This document shows positions 5,725-13,836 of a DNA stretch of 45,503 nt, in pieces. Below the pieces are notes generated by a model. The model was not told the DNA's origin and made no database searches. It saw nothing but the letters and a program-made list of their open reading frames with translations. The stretch spans positions 1-45,503 of the forward strand of contig DVNL01000001.1 of NCBI GenBank assembly GCA_018714385.1, read 5' to 3'. Numbering within the stretch: the stretch's first letter is position 1; each line of letters starts with the position of its first letter. The position numbers and the translations under genes were made by a program. The DNA is from Candidatus Enterosoma merdigallinarum (GTDB taxonomy: Bacteria; Bacillota_I; Bacilli_A; RFN20; CAG-288).

Positions 5725-8472
5725 ATGTCCACAAAGTCCACGAAGAAGACTCCGGCTGCCAAGAAGACGACAGCCAAAAAGACAGTCACGAAGAAGACGA
5801 CAGCCAAGAAGCAGTACGTCTATGCCTTCAAGGATGGCTACGGCTTAGGAAAGCCTCTTCTCGGAGGTAAGGGCGCCGGCTTGGCCGAAATGACCCATAT
5901 CGGCATTCGCATCCCCGATGGCTTCACCATCTCCACCGAAGCTTGCACGCTTTATTACGATTCCGGCAGAACCATCACCGCCGATCTCCAGAACCAGATC
6001 AAGGAAGGCGTTGCCGCTCTTGAGAAGAGAACCGGAAAGACTTTCGGAAAGGGCCCCAACCCCCTTCTCGTCTCCGTTCGTTCCGGTGCCAGAGTTTCCA
6101 TGCCTGGCATGATGGACACCATCCTCAATCTCGGTCTCAATGACGAAACCGTCGAAGCCCTCGCCAAGAAGGCCAACAACGAAAGATTCGCCTATGACTG
6201 CTATCGTCGTTTCATCCTCATGTTCACCAACATCGCCAAGGGAATCTCCAGAGACGACATGGATGCCATGCTCGACGAAGTCAAGGAAAGACTCCATATC
6301 AAGAATGACTTCGAAATCCCTGTTCCCGAGCTCAAGACCCTCGTCAAGAAGTACAAAGAGTACTACAAGGGCAAGTTCGGCGAAGAGTTCCCTGTCAACC
6401 CCATGGATCAGTTGATGACCGCTGTCAAGGCCATCTTCCACTCTTGGGACAACGAAAGAGCCAACCTCTATCGTCAGATGAACAACATCCCCTATTCTTG
6501 GGGAACCGCCGTCAACGTTCAGATGATGGCCTTCGGAAACACCGGCGAGAACTCCGGAACCGGTGTCGGCTTCACCCGTAACCCCACCAACGGCAAGAAC
6601 GAAATCTTTGCCGAGTACCTCATCGACGCTCAGGGTGAAGACGTCGTCGCCGGCATCCGTACCCCTCTGCACATCGATGCCTTGAAGAAGCAGCAGCCCA
6701 AGATCTACGACCAGCTCGTGCAGTCTGCCAAGAAGCTGGAGAAGCATTATAAGGATATGCAGGACTTCGAGTTCACCGTCGAAGACGGCGTTCTCTACTT
6801 CCTGCAGACCAGAAACGGCAAGAGAACCGGAACCGCCGGCCTCCAGATTGCCGCCGATCTCGTCAAGGAAGGCCTCATCAACGAGCAGGAAGCTCTCCTG
6901 AGAGTCGATCCTCGCTCCCTCGATCAGGTTCTCCATCCGACCTTCGTCGCCTCTGCCCTCAAGAAGGCCGTCGTCATCGGCCACGGCAATCCTGCTTCCC
7001 CTGGCGCTGCCGTCGGTGGACTCGTCTTCACCGCCCAGGAAGCCAAGGCCAAGCTTACCGCCGACAAGAAGTGCAAGATGATTCTCGTCAGAGCCGAAAC
7101 CTCTCCTGACGATCTCGATGGCATGGTCTCCGCTCAGGGTATCCTTACCATGAGAGGCGGCATGACCTCTCACGCCGCTGTCGTTGCCCGTCAGATCGGC
7201 AAGTGCTGCATCACCGGATGCGGCGAAGCCGTCATCGATGAAGTCAACAAGACCATGACGATCGGCGGCAAGGTCTACCACGAGGGCGATGTCATCTCCA
7301 TCAACGGATCCACCGGCGAGATCTACGATGGCGCCGTCGCCACCGAAGAGGCCTCCCTCTCCGGCAACTTCGGCAAGATCCTGAAGTGGGCCGACAAATA
7401 TGCCAAGCTGAACGTCTATGCCAACGCCGATTCTCCCGAAGAGGCTCTCAAGGCCGTCGAATTCGGCGCCAAGGGTATCGGTCTGTGCCGTACCGAGCAT
7501 ATGTTCCGTGGTGGCGATCGTCTCATCGCCATGCAGAAGATGATCCTTGCCGATACCACCGAAGAGCGCGTCAAGTGGCTCAACGAGCTGGAGCCCTATC
7601 AGGAAGACGACTTCTACAACATGTATCTCGCCCTCGGCGGCGTCAACATCAACGTCCGTCTCCTCGATCCGCCTCTCGATGAATACCTCCCCAGAAAGGA
7701 AGAGGATATCGCCGAGCTTGCCAGATTGACCGGAAAGCCCGTCGAACAGGTCAAGGCCCGCATCAACGAGCTCCACATGACCAACCCCATGATGGGTCTC
7801 AGAGGCTGCCGTCTCGACATCGTCTATCCTGAGATCGGTGTCATGCAGGCCACGGCCGTCATCAAGGCTGCCCTCCGTGCCGAGGAAGAACTCCACAAGA
7901 GAACCGGCAAGAAGGTCCACATCACCGCTTCCATCATGGTTCCTCAGGTCGTCGAGGCCAAGGAGCTCAAATACGTCAAGAAGCTCATCACCGATACCGC
8001 CGACAAGATCATCGCCGAGAGCACCTACGACAACAAGCTGAAGTACATCGTCGGTACCATGATCGAGACCCCGAGATCCACCATCACCGCCGGTGATCTT
8101 GCTGCCGAAGCCGCCTACTTCTCCTACGGAACCAATGACCTCACCCAGTTCACCTACGGCTTCTCCAGAAACGACTACTCTTCCTTCGTCACCCACTACA
8201 TCGACAAGAAGATCCTCGACTTCGACCCCTTCAAGACCGTCGATACCACTGGTGTCGGAAGACTCGTCGCCCTTTCCATCAAGGAAGGCAAGGCTGCCAA
8301 CCCCGATCTCCACTGCGGCATCTGCGGTGAAGTCGGCGGTGATCCTGAGTCCATCGAGTTCTTCTACAGAGCCGGTGCCGACTACGTCTCCTGCTCTCCC
8401 TTCCGTGTCCCCGGTGCAAGACTTGCCGCTGCCCAGGCCGTCATCCACGCCGAAGGCAAGTACAAGTACTAA
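5725..8472 (+). CDS. ppdK: Pyruvate, phosphate dikinase with basic histone-like N-terminal tail
   Basis: A 915-residue cytoplasmic enzyme interconverting pyruvate, ATP and phosphate with phosphoenolpyruvate, AMP and pyrophosphate; in anaerobes it often runs towards pyruvate and ATP. The order is ATP-grasp domain (VSVRSGARVSMPGMMDTILN), swivelling phosphohistidine domain (GGMTSHAAVVAR, catalytic His about residue 483) and PEP/pyruvate barrel ending HCGICGEVGGDP (catalytic Cys about 867). Unusually, residues 1-29 form a Lys/Thr/Ala-rich tail (KKTTAKKTVTKKTTAKK) before the normal start at YVYAFKDG. ATG 5725 was chosen because AAGGAAGGAGAA immediately precedes it. Codons are strongly C/G-ending and uniform, suggesting high expression. 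It is monocistronic, with its own promoter and terminator. Confidence 0.97.
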   Translation: MSTKSTKKTPAAKKTTAKKTVTKKTTAKKQYVYAFKDGYGLGKPLLGGKGAGLAEMTHIGIRIPDGFTISTEACTLYYDSGRTITADLQNQIKEGVAALEKRTGKTFGKGPNPLLVSVRSGARVSMPGMMDTILNLGLNDETVEALAKKANNERFAYDCYRRFILMFTNIAKGISRDDMDAMLDEVKERLHIKNDFEIPVPELKTLVKKYKEYYKGKFGEEFPVNPMDQLMTAVKAIFHSWDNERANLYRQMNNIPYSWGTAVNVQMMAFGNTGENSGTGVGFTRNPTNGKNEIFAEYLIDAQGEDVVAGIRTPLHIDALKKQQPKIYDQLVQSAKKLEKHYKDMQDFEFTVEDGVLYFLQTRNGKRTGTAGLQIAADLVKEGLINEQEALLRVDPRSLDQVLHPTFVASALKKAVVIGHGNPASPGAAVGGLVFTAQEAKAKLTADKKCKMILVRAETSPDDLDGMVSAQGILTMRGGMTSHAAVVARQIGKCCITGCGEAVIDEVNKTMTIGGKVYHEGDVISINGSTGEIYDGAVATEEASLSGNFGKILKWADKYAKLNVYANADSPEEALKAVEFGAKGIGLCRTEHMFRGGDRLIAMQKMILADTTEERVKWLNELEPYQEDDFYNMYLALGGVNINVRLLDPPLDEYLPRKEEDIAELARLTGKPVEQVKARINELHMTNPMMGLRGCRLDIVYPEIGVMQATAVIKAALRAEEELHKRTGKKVHITASIMVPQVVEAKELKYVKKLITDTADKIIAESTYDNKLKYIVGTMIETPRSTITAGDLAAEAAYFSYGTNDLTQFTYGFSRNDYSSFVTHYIDKKILDFDPFKTVDTTGVGRLVALSIKEGKAANPDLHCGICGEVGGDPESIEFFYRAGADYVSCSPFRVPGARLAAAQAVIHAEGKYKY

Positions 8473-8494
8473 ACCTTCCCTTTCCAAAGCAAAC

Positions 8495-8532
8495 AAAGGA
8501 GGTTCGCCGCAAGGCGGGCCTCCTTTTCTTTC
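8495..8532 (+). terminator. Rho-independent terminator of ppdK
   Basis: AAAGGAGG (8495-8502) pairs with CCTCCTTT (8519-8526), with an inner CGCC/GGCG stem and GCAA loop, followed by TTTTCTTT. Confidence 0.9.
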
Positions 8533-8583
8533 TCTCCATCGCCTCCGCCTTTTGATAAAATATGAGACAAGGAGATTCGTGAC

Positions 8584-9057
8584 ATGAACGACAACAAAAA
8601 CGCAAACACGAAGACAAAGGCCCTGCTATGCAAGATTTTCGGCATTATCTGTCTCATCCTCGGATTGGGTCTCTTCTTCTCACCGATTATTTCCATGAGA
8701 AACGCCGCTCCCGGCTTGTTTTCCCTTTCCGCAGTCGGAGCGATCCTTTTCTTCGTCGGCTCTCTTCTCCTCAATCTCTCGAAGAAATATTCCCATGCCG
8801 GTTCGGCATCCCAAAACGTCAGCTCGCCAGGAGTCGATATCCCGACTCCGGAAAACATCATCAACGACGATCGGAATAGGATGGCCCCCGGGTGCATCGT
8901 CTGTCCCAAATGCGGACGCCTGAACAATCCCGGAAGCCGTTTTTGCGACCAATGCGGCGCACGTCTTTTGAAAGTCTGCCCAAAATGTGGGCACGAAAAC
9001 GATGCCACGGACGTCTATTGCGCCAAATGCGGCACCAAGCTCGATGAAAAACAATAG
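8584..9057 (+). CDS. Membrane protein with C-terminal double zinc ribbon
   Basis: A 157-residue protein of unknown function. Two hydrophobic segments lie near residues 15-35 and 44-65. A linker follows, then two zinc ribbons: CPKCG...FCDQCG (about 107-125) and CPKCG...YCAKCG (about 131-150). Each has paired CxxC knuckles that bind zinc structurally. This layout is common in small Firmicutes membrane proteins of uncertain role. Its stop overlaps the start of the next gene by 14 bases, so the two are translationally coupled and may act together. Confidence 0.8.
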   Translation: MNDNKNANTKTKALLCKIFGIICLILGLGLFFSPIISMRNAAPGLFSLSAVGAILFFVGSLLLNLSKKYSHAGSASQNVSSPGVDIPTPENIINDDRNRMAPGCIVCPKCGRLNNPGSRFCDQCGARLLKVCPKCGHENDATDVYCAKCGTKLDEKQ

Positions 9058-9346
9058 GGCTTTTTCGCACCTCGGACTCAAGGCCTCTCTTTCCCTCGCC
9101 CTGGTTGTGATGACGCAAGTCGCAGCCATCATCGGCGGTTATGCCCTCAAAGGAAACGGCACCGCCCTGGTGGCCTGTCTCCTTCCTCTCCATGTCGTAG
9201 AGATTCTTGCCTTGGCCTATCTGATCCTCAACGTCGTCCTGCTTGCGAAGAAAGACAAAAAGCTGGCCTTTCTGCAATATCTTGTCGCCGTCCTGATTCT
9301 GCTTCTGGCGATAGCCTGCTATCTGGAATCTTACCTGATATCGTAA
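9044..9346 (+). CDS. Small three-span membrane protein
   Basis: A 100-residue hydrophobic protein with three predicted membrane spans (near residues 11-30, 40-62 and 72-95) and no recognised domain. I chose ATG 9044, inside the end of the zinc-ribbon gene, because it begins just before the first hydrophobic segment. An upstream in-frame ATG at 8987 would add residues that are only a shadow of the zinc-ribbon sequence. The 14-base overlap points to a two-gene operon. The function is unknown. Confidence 0.65.
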   Translation: MKNNRAFSHLGLKASLSLALVVMTQVAAIIGGYALKGNGTALVACLLPLHVVEILALAYLILNVVLLAKKDKKLAFLQYLVAVLILLLAIACYLESYLIS

Positions 9347-9370
9347 GAGGGCCGATCGGCCCTCTTTTCC
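9346..9370 (+). terminator. Terminator after the zinc-ribbon/membrane pair
   Basis: AGAGGGCC (9346-9353) pairs perfectly with GGCCCTCT (9358-9365) around GATC, followed by TTTT. It also lies at the 3' end of the convergent ECF gene and could act on both. Confidence 0.85.
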
Positions 9371-9372
9371 TC

Positions 9373-10212
9373 TCAGAGAAAGGAAAAGGGACTGGCCATG
9401 CTTTTTCCTTTATACAGTTTTGTGTAAACCTTCTCGTCCTTGAGATAGGTCGCTTCGATCTCATGCCGGCAAACGATGCCGACAGGATAGAGAACGACGC
9501 AGAAGACGGCCGCCTTTATGGGAAGGACGATGAAGCTGGAGAGAAGTTGCGACAGGAAGGAGACCTCATATGGCATGCCATAGAGGAAGAGAAGCCAGAC
9601 AGGCGCGATAAAGGGACGCAGGAAGAGATCCCGAGAATAGTAGGACAGAAAACTGTCGAGGAGAGTGAACATCCTTTTCCCCTTCTTCTTGATCCGGCGG
9701 TCGACGACATGGGCAAGAACGAGGATGGAAAAGGCCAGAAGCGCATAGCAAAGAGGAATGAGAATGCGCCAGAGAAGCGGCAGATCGACTTCCAGAGACC
9801 CGATCTTCAATTCCTCGACGAACGTGATGGAAAAAGAAAGGCCAACCGCGGAGACGATGACGATAACAGCACCGAAAAGAAGCTCTCCAGTCCGTCTTCC
9901 CTTCAAAAAACGCATCGTCAAGCCCGGAATCAGACCTAAAAGGGCACTGTCGATGGTGAAGCCCGGGAAAAAAGGCCCCACAGGAAAAGCCAATGCGGTG
10001 ATCAGATCCACCCCACCCCCGCATACGGCTCCATAGAAAGGCCCGCAGACCAAGGAGCAGACAAGCACCGGGATCGTATGAAAGCCGATCTCGACCAGAG
10101 GCGTCCCTCCCACGATCAGATATGTGGAAAGGAAACGGGACATCACGATGGAAAGAGTCATCAGGATCGCCGTCAGCGAGATCTTGACCAAATCGTCGTT
10201 TCTTCGTCTCAT
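9373..10212 (-). CDS. ECF transporter S component (folate-type, FolT-like)
   Basis: About 279 residues and very hydrophobic, with at least five or six spans. The N-terminal half resembles the substrate-binding S subunits of energy-coupling-factor vitamin importers (VKISLTAILMTLSIV, GFHTIPVLVCSLVCGPFYGAVCGGGVDL and GPFFPGFTIDSALLGLIPGL), closest in feel to the folate family. The specificity is not proven. It would need the A, A' and T subunits encoded elsewhere; the ECF module at 30-32 kb has its own S component. I chose ATG 10212 (MRRRNDD) because it follows a TATAAT by only nine bases and upstream in-frame sequence is the smpB terminator. This implies a leaderless or nearly leaderless mRNA. 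Confidence 0.75.
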   Translation of the reverse strand: MRRRNDDLVKISLTAILMTLSIVMSRFLSTYLIVGGTPLVEIGFHTIPVLVCSLVCGPFYGAVCGGGVDLITALAFPVGPFFPGFTIDSALLGLIPGLTMRFLKGRRTGELLFGAVIVIVSAVGLSFSITFVEELKIGSLEVDLPLLWRILIPLCYALLAFSILVLAHVVDRRIKKKGKRMFTLLDSFLSYYSRDLFLRPFIAPVWLLFLYGMPYEVSFLSQLLSSFIVLPIKAAVFCVVLYPVGIVCRHEIEATYLKDEKVYTKLYKGKSMASPFSFL

Positions 10213-10221
10213 ACGATAAAG

Positions 10222-10227
10222 ATTATA
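10222..10227 (-). promoter_or_regulatory. -10 element of the ECF S-component gene
   Basis: TATAAT on the minus strand ends nine bases before the ATG at 10212, so transcription should begin within about two bases of the start codon. The -35 is weak and overlaps the smpB terminator stem. Confidence 0.6.
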
Positions 10228-10230
10228 GCG

Positions 10231-10256
10231 AAAGAAAAATGGGTCTAAAAGACCCA
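10231..10256 (-). terminator. Rho-independent terminator of smpB
   Basis: On the minus strand, GGGTCT and AGACCC (10255-10241) form a hairpin followed by TTTTT. The stem overlaps the smpB stop codon at 10247-10245. Confidence 0.8.
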
Positions 10257-10724
10257 CTTTCCCTTCATCGCTTTGGATATGTTGCGCTCATCCTCGCGCT
10301 TCTTGATCGTCTCTCTCTTGTCGTAGTTCTTTTTTCCTTTGCCGAGGGCGATCTGTATTTTTGCCCGACCCCTCCGGATATAGCAGCGGACGGGAACGAG
10401 TGTATAGCCTTCCCGGTCCACAGCCTGGGCAAGCTTGAGAATCTCGCTCTTGTGGAGCAAAAGCTTTCTCGTCCGAGTCGGTTCGTGGGAGAAAACTTTG
10501 TTGTTTCCTTGATAGAGCGGGATGTTCATGTTCAAAAGGAAGGCTTCCCCTTTCCGAATGACGACATAGCTGTCGTCAAGGGAGCAATGGCCTGCCCGGA
10601 GCGCTTTTATCTCGGATCCGACGAGCTCGATTCCGCATTCCTGAAAATCGGTGAGGAAGTAATTGAATTTTGCCTTCCGATTGGTCGCGATGAGAATCTC
10701 GTCCTTGAACTTCTCGTCCTTCAT
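10245..10724 (-). CDS. smpB: SsrA-binding protein SmpB
   Basis: A 159-residue RNA-binding partner of tmRNA, needed to deliver it to stalled ribosomes. The family sequence is clear from NRKAKFNYFLTDFQECGIELVGSEIKALR through SLDDSYVVIRKGEAFLLNMNI. The basic C-terminal tail (KRETIKKREDERNISKAMKGKWVF) enters the mRNA channel in known structures. It follows rnr by six bases, with GGAG ten bases before the ATG at 10724. The secG-rnr-smpB order is a Firmicutes hallmark. The tmRNA gene is separate in this genome, about 9 kb to the left. Confidence 0.97.
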   Translation of the reverse strand: MKDEKFKDEILIATNRKAKFNYFLTDFQECGIELVGSEIKALRAGHCSLDDSYVVIRKGEAFLLNMNIPLYQGNNKVFSHEPTRTRKLLLHKSEILKLAQAVDREGYTLVPVRCYIRRGRAKIQIALGKGKKNYDKRETIKKREDERNISKAMKGKWVF

Positions 10725-10730
10725 CCTTGT

Positions 10731-13466
10731 CTACTCCTCGTCTTTCCTGCCTTTTCCGGAGGAAGGACGCCTTCCATGCCCGCCATCCTTGTAGGGACGA
10801 TCATGGCTCTTGCCCTTTCCGAACGATTTGCCCTTTTGCCCCCTTCTGTCGAAGCCGGTTTTGCGGGATCCCCTCTCTCCATATCCCTTGTCCTTGCCGC
10901 CACGTCTGTCGAAGGTCTTCCTTCCGTCCTTGGCATTCCGACGGAAGCCTTCCTTCCTGTCGGAATCCTTCCAGGAAGGACGGCGTTCATCCTCTTTGCG
11001 GTCCCGGCTTCTCTCCGCTGCCATAGCCTTCCTCTTGTCGTAGGAGCGGTAGCCTTGGAAGGACGGCTTTTTCTTGTCTTTGCGATCGTCATGCCTTCTG
11101 GGAAGAGGCTTTTCGGCCTTCTTCTCTTTCTTCTTGAAAGTGAAACCGGCACGGCTGGGATCGACATAGTGCTCTTCTTTCTTCGGCTTGTCCTCGTCTT
11201 TCTTGGGCGAAGAATGGAAACGGCCGCCATCTCTTTCGCCATCCTTCTTTGTGAAGCGTGGCTTGTTTGTGCGGAATTGAATGCTCTTTCCAGTCATTGG
11301 AGTCACATCATCTTCATCGACAAGACGGATTCCATTGATGGACAATCTCTCCCTTTCCTCTTCGGAAAGATCGATGGCATACTTGTCGTAGAACTCCGGC
11401 GTGGCAAAATCGATCTCCCGTGTGGAAGGATTGCTGGCCAAGACCTTGACGTTCAGTCTCGTCCCGACGGTAAAGGCGATGTCCGTCCGCTTGCCCAAGA
11501 CGGCAAAGGCCCTTTCATCGAAGCGGAAATTGTCGCCATGCATGCAATGATAAGAGAGAAATCCCTCGATGCCGATGTCCGTCTGGACGAACATGCCGCG
11601 ACGAAGCATGGTGACGACCTTGGCGGAATACGTCTCGCCGATATGGCTGGCCATATATTTGCTGGCCTCCAAGTCGTCCACGTCACGTTCGATCTGGTCG
11701 GCCCGGACCTCCAAGGCAGAAAGGCTCTCGCTCATGGCCTCGAGATGGCCATAGACATCATCGTAGTCGAACGGCTTCCCGTCGATAAGATAATCCTTGA
11801 CCAAACGATGGACGATATCATCGGGATAGCGACGGATAGGAGAAGTGAAATGGCAATAGTCGATCTCGGCCAAACCGAAATGGCCGATCTCTTCCGGAGA
11901 ATATCGCGCCTTCGCCATGCTCCGGAGCAGCATATAGGAAACAGCCTGTTTCCTATCCTCATTCTTGATGTTGGAAAGGAAGTCATTCAGGCGAGCTGCC
12001 GTGATGTCATTGTTTCTCGGGAAGGAGGCGATGAGATCCATCTTCTTGAGATAATCGCGAAAGACGGAAAGCTTGGCTGCAGGAGGGAATTCGTGAACGC
12101 GATAGAGGACAGGAATCTTCTTCTTTCGAAGCATCCGTGCGATTTCGCAGTTGGCGATGATCATCAAGTCTTCGATCATTCTTTCGCTCTCGCCCTGGAC
12201 GCATTTGACGACTTCGACAGGATTCCCCTTTTCGTCGAGATGGAATTTCAATTCCGTCGATTCGAGCTCCATCGCCCCTTGAAGCCGACGCCGGCGTCGG
12301 ATCTTGTCTGTGCATTCCTTGAGAACGGAAAGCATCTCCTGTATTTCCTTGGGGTAATCGCTCTCGCCCGTTTGGAAAAAGTCGTTGACTTTGCCATAGG
12401 TCAGCCTTCCCTTGGAGCGGATGACGCCTCTTTCCACCTTGGAGGAAAAGACATGCCCCAGGGCATCCACCTGCATGGTGAGAGAAAGCGTCAGTCGGTC
12501 AACATCGGGATTGAGAGAACAGATGCCGTTGGAAAGCTCGAAGGGAAGCATCGGCACCACCCTGTCGGCAACATAGATGGACGTCCCGCGATTCCTCGCC
12601 TCATCGTCGAGAGGATGATTGGGACGGACGTAATGGGTCACGTCAGCGATATGGACGGTCACTTCATATCCGTTGAGGACCTTTCTTCCCTCCACCGCAT
12701 CGTCGAAGTCATGGGCATCATCGCCATCGATGGTGACGACGACATGGTCGCGGAAGTCCGTCCGGTCGGACAGCTCTTCGGCGGAGACCTTCTGCGGAAC
12801 GGAACGGCTTTCCTCGATGACGGCATCCGGGAAATCGATAGGGGCGTCGTTCATCGCGATGATGGCAGAAATGTCGCTTCCGACATCGTCGGCGCACACG
12901 AGAATGCGTTGGATGTCGCAATAGATGAAGTCCCGGTTGACGTTCACGATCTTGCCGAGGCATAGATCGCCCGGGCGAAGCCGTTGAACATCGTCCGACT
13001 TCCCATTGACAAGGACAGTCTTTCCGCAATCGGCAAGATAGGGGACGTTGAGCTGTTCTCTGCCGTCCCGGCCTTGAACATAGTATCCCTTCAAGGTATC
13101 GACGGCCTTGAGATAGTCGAGGCAATGGAAGACGCCTTCCTGGAATTCTTTGACATAGACAAGATCGCCGACGAGGAGCCCGTCAGCCTCCCGTCCGGAA
13201 ATCTTGCATTCATAATTGTCCGGAATCGTATGCATGACGACGAAATTCCGGGCCTTCGCCGTGACTTTCGCCAAAAGGCAGTGCTGATCCTCGAGCAGAT
13301 AATAAGACTTGTCGTGTCTGCCGACGATTCCTTCCTGAATCATTCGATCGAGGACGCCACGGAGGTTCTCCTCCTGTTCCGGTGTGGTAAGGGAAAGCTT
13401 GTCCATCAGGACTCGGATATCGGCAAAACGCGATTTCAACAATTTGACAATTTCTTTTTCGGTCAT
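10731..13466 (-). CDS. rnr: Ribonuclease R with long basic disordered C-terminal tail
   Basis: A 911-residue 3'-to-5' exoribonuclease that degrades structured RNA and, with tmRNA, the mRNAs of stalled ribosomes. The order is an N-terminal helix-turn-helix (MTEKEIVKLL...), cold-shock domains, the RNB catalytic domain with metal-binding Asp residues in DGDDAHDFDDAVEG, an S1 domain (YSAKVVTMLRRGMFVQTDIGIEG), then a tail of about 190 residues rich in Lys, Arg, Gly and Asp. That tail is much longer than in most homologues and probably binds RNA or ribosomes. ATG 13466 was chosen because GGAG lies eight bases upstream; an earlier in-frame ATG lacks this. A terminator separates it from secG, so it probably also has its own promoter. 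Confidence 0.95.
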   Translation of the reverse strand: MTEKEIVKLLKSRFADIRVLMDKLSLTTPEQEENLRGVLDRMIQEGIVGRHDKSYYLLEDQHCLLAKVTAKARNFVVMHTIPDNYECKISGREADGLLVGDLVYVKEFQEGVFHCLDYLKAVDTLKGYYVQGRDGREQLNVPYLADCGKTVLVNGKSDDVQRLRPGDLCLGKIVNVNRDFIYCDIQRILVCADDVGSDISAIIAMNDAPIDFPDAVIEESRSVPQKVSAEELSDRTDFRDHVVVTIDGDDAHDFDDAVEGRKVLNGYEVTVHIADVTHYVRPNHPLDDEARNRGTSIYVADRVVPMLPFELSNGICSLNPDVDRLTLSLTMQVDALGHVFSSKVERGVIRSKGRLTYGKVNDFFQTGESDYPKEIQEMLSVLKECTDKIRRRRRLQGAMELESTELKFHLDEKGNPVEVVKCVQGESERMIEDLMIIANCEIARMLRKKKIPVLYRVHEFPPAAKLSVFRDYLKKMDLIASFPRNNDITAARLNDFLSNIKNEDRKQAVSYMLLRSMAKARYSPEEIGHFGLAEIDYCHFTSPIRRYPDDIVHRLVKDYLIDGKPFDYDDVYGHLEAMSESLSALEVRADQIERDVDDLEASKYMASHIGETYSAKVVTMLRRGMFVQTDIGIEGFLSYHCMHGDNFRFDERAFAVLGKRTDIAFTVGTRLNVKVLASNPSTREIDFATPEFYDKYAIDLSEEERERLSINGIRLVDEDDVTPMTGKSIQFRTNKPRFTKKDGERDGGRFHSSPKKDEDKPKKEEHYVDPSRAGFTFKKKEKKAEKPLPRRHDDRKDKKKPSFQGYRSYDKRKAMAAERSRDRKEDERRPSWKDSDRKEGFRRNAKDGRKTFDRRGGKDKGYGERGSRKTGFDRRGQKGKSFGKGKSHDRPYKDGGHGRRPSSGKGRKDEE

Positions 13467-13493
13467 TCCAGGTTCTCCATATCTCACGGGCGA

Positions 13494-13518
13494 CAAAACA
13501 AAAGGGCCTTTCGGCCCT
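13494..13518 (-). terminator. Terminator between secG and rnr
   Basis: On the minus strand, AGGGCC (13518-13513) and GGCCCT (13508-13503) pair around GAAA, followed by TTTGTTTT. It may act as an attenuator, letting some readthrough into rnr-smpB. Confidence 0.8.
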
Positions 13519-13524
13519 GGCGCA

Positions 13525-13755
13525 TCACAGATAATTCGCTAATAGAGCCGTTACGAAGAAGGCAACGGTGAGGACGGCGGTGATGATGGTCATGATTTTG
13601 TCGGCGCCCCTCTCCTTGGTTCTCGTGAAGATATTCATCTTGTTTCCGCCCATGACTGCCGCGGAAGCGCCTTCGCTCTTTCCGGACTGAAGGAGGGTGA
13701 TGACGATCATGACGAAGGAAAGAACTAACAGGACGATTTGTGCAGGTGTTGTCAT
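13525..13755 (-). CDS. secG: Preprotein translocase subunit SecG
   Basis: A 76-residue, two-span membrane subunit of the SecYEG channel. The first hydrophobic segment (IVLLVLSFVMIVITLLQSGKSEG) carries the conserved LQSGKSEG loop, followed by the GGN region and a second span (MTIITAVLTVAFFVTALL). Length and position upstream of rnr and smpB are typical for Firmicutes. Transcription probably starts from the promoter at 13800-13828. Confidence 0.95.
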   Translation of the reverse strand: MTTPAQIVLLVLSFVMIVITLLQSGKSEGASAAVMGGNKMNIFTRTKERGADKIMTIITAVLTVAFFVTALLANYL

Positions 13756-13799
13756 TTCAATACCCCTATGTTTGGCAAAAATAAAAAACTAGCCCAAAT

Positions 13800-13828
13800 A
13801 GTATATATATATAAAATCAAGATAGCAA
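13800..13828 (-). promoter_or_regulatory. secG promoter
   Basis: On the minus strand, TTGCTA (13828-13823) and TATACT (13805-13800) are 17 bases apart, giving a leader of about 38 bases before secG. Confidence 0.7.
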
Positions 13829-13836
13829 GGCCGTTT

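Noticed and set aside
5845..8496. An 883-codon open frame antisense to ppdK
   Set aside because: It mirrors the strong C/G-ending codon bias of ppdK, shows repetitive Gly/Asp/Val composition and has no family motif.
10239..12965. A 908-codon frame antisense to rnr and smpB
   Set aside because: Same cause: low-complexity shadow of a biased gene, with RNase R and SmpB clearly on the other strand.
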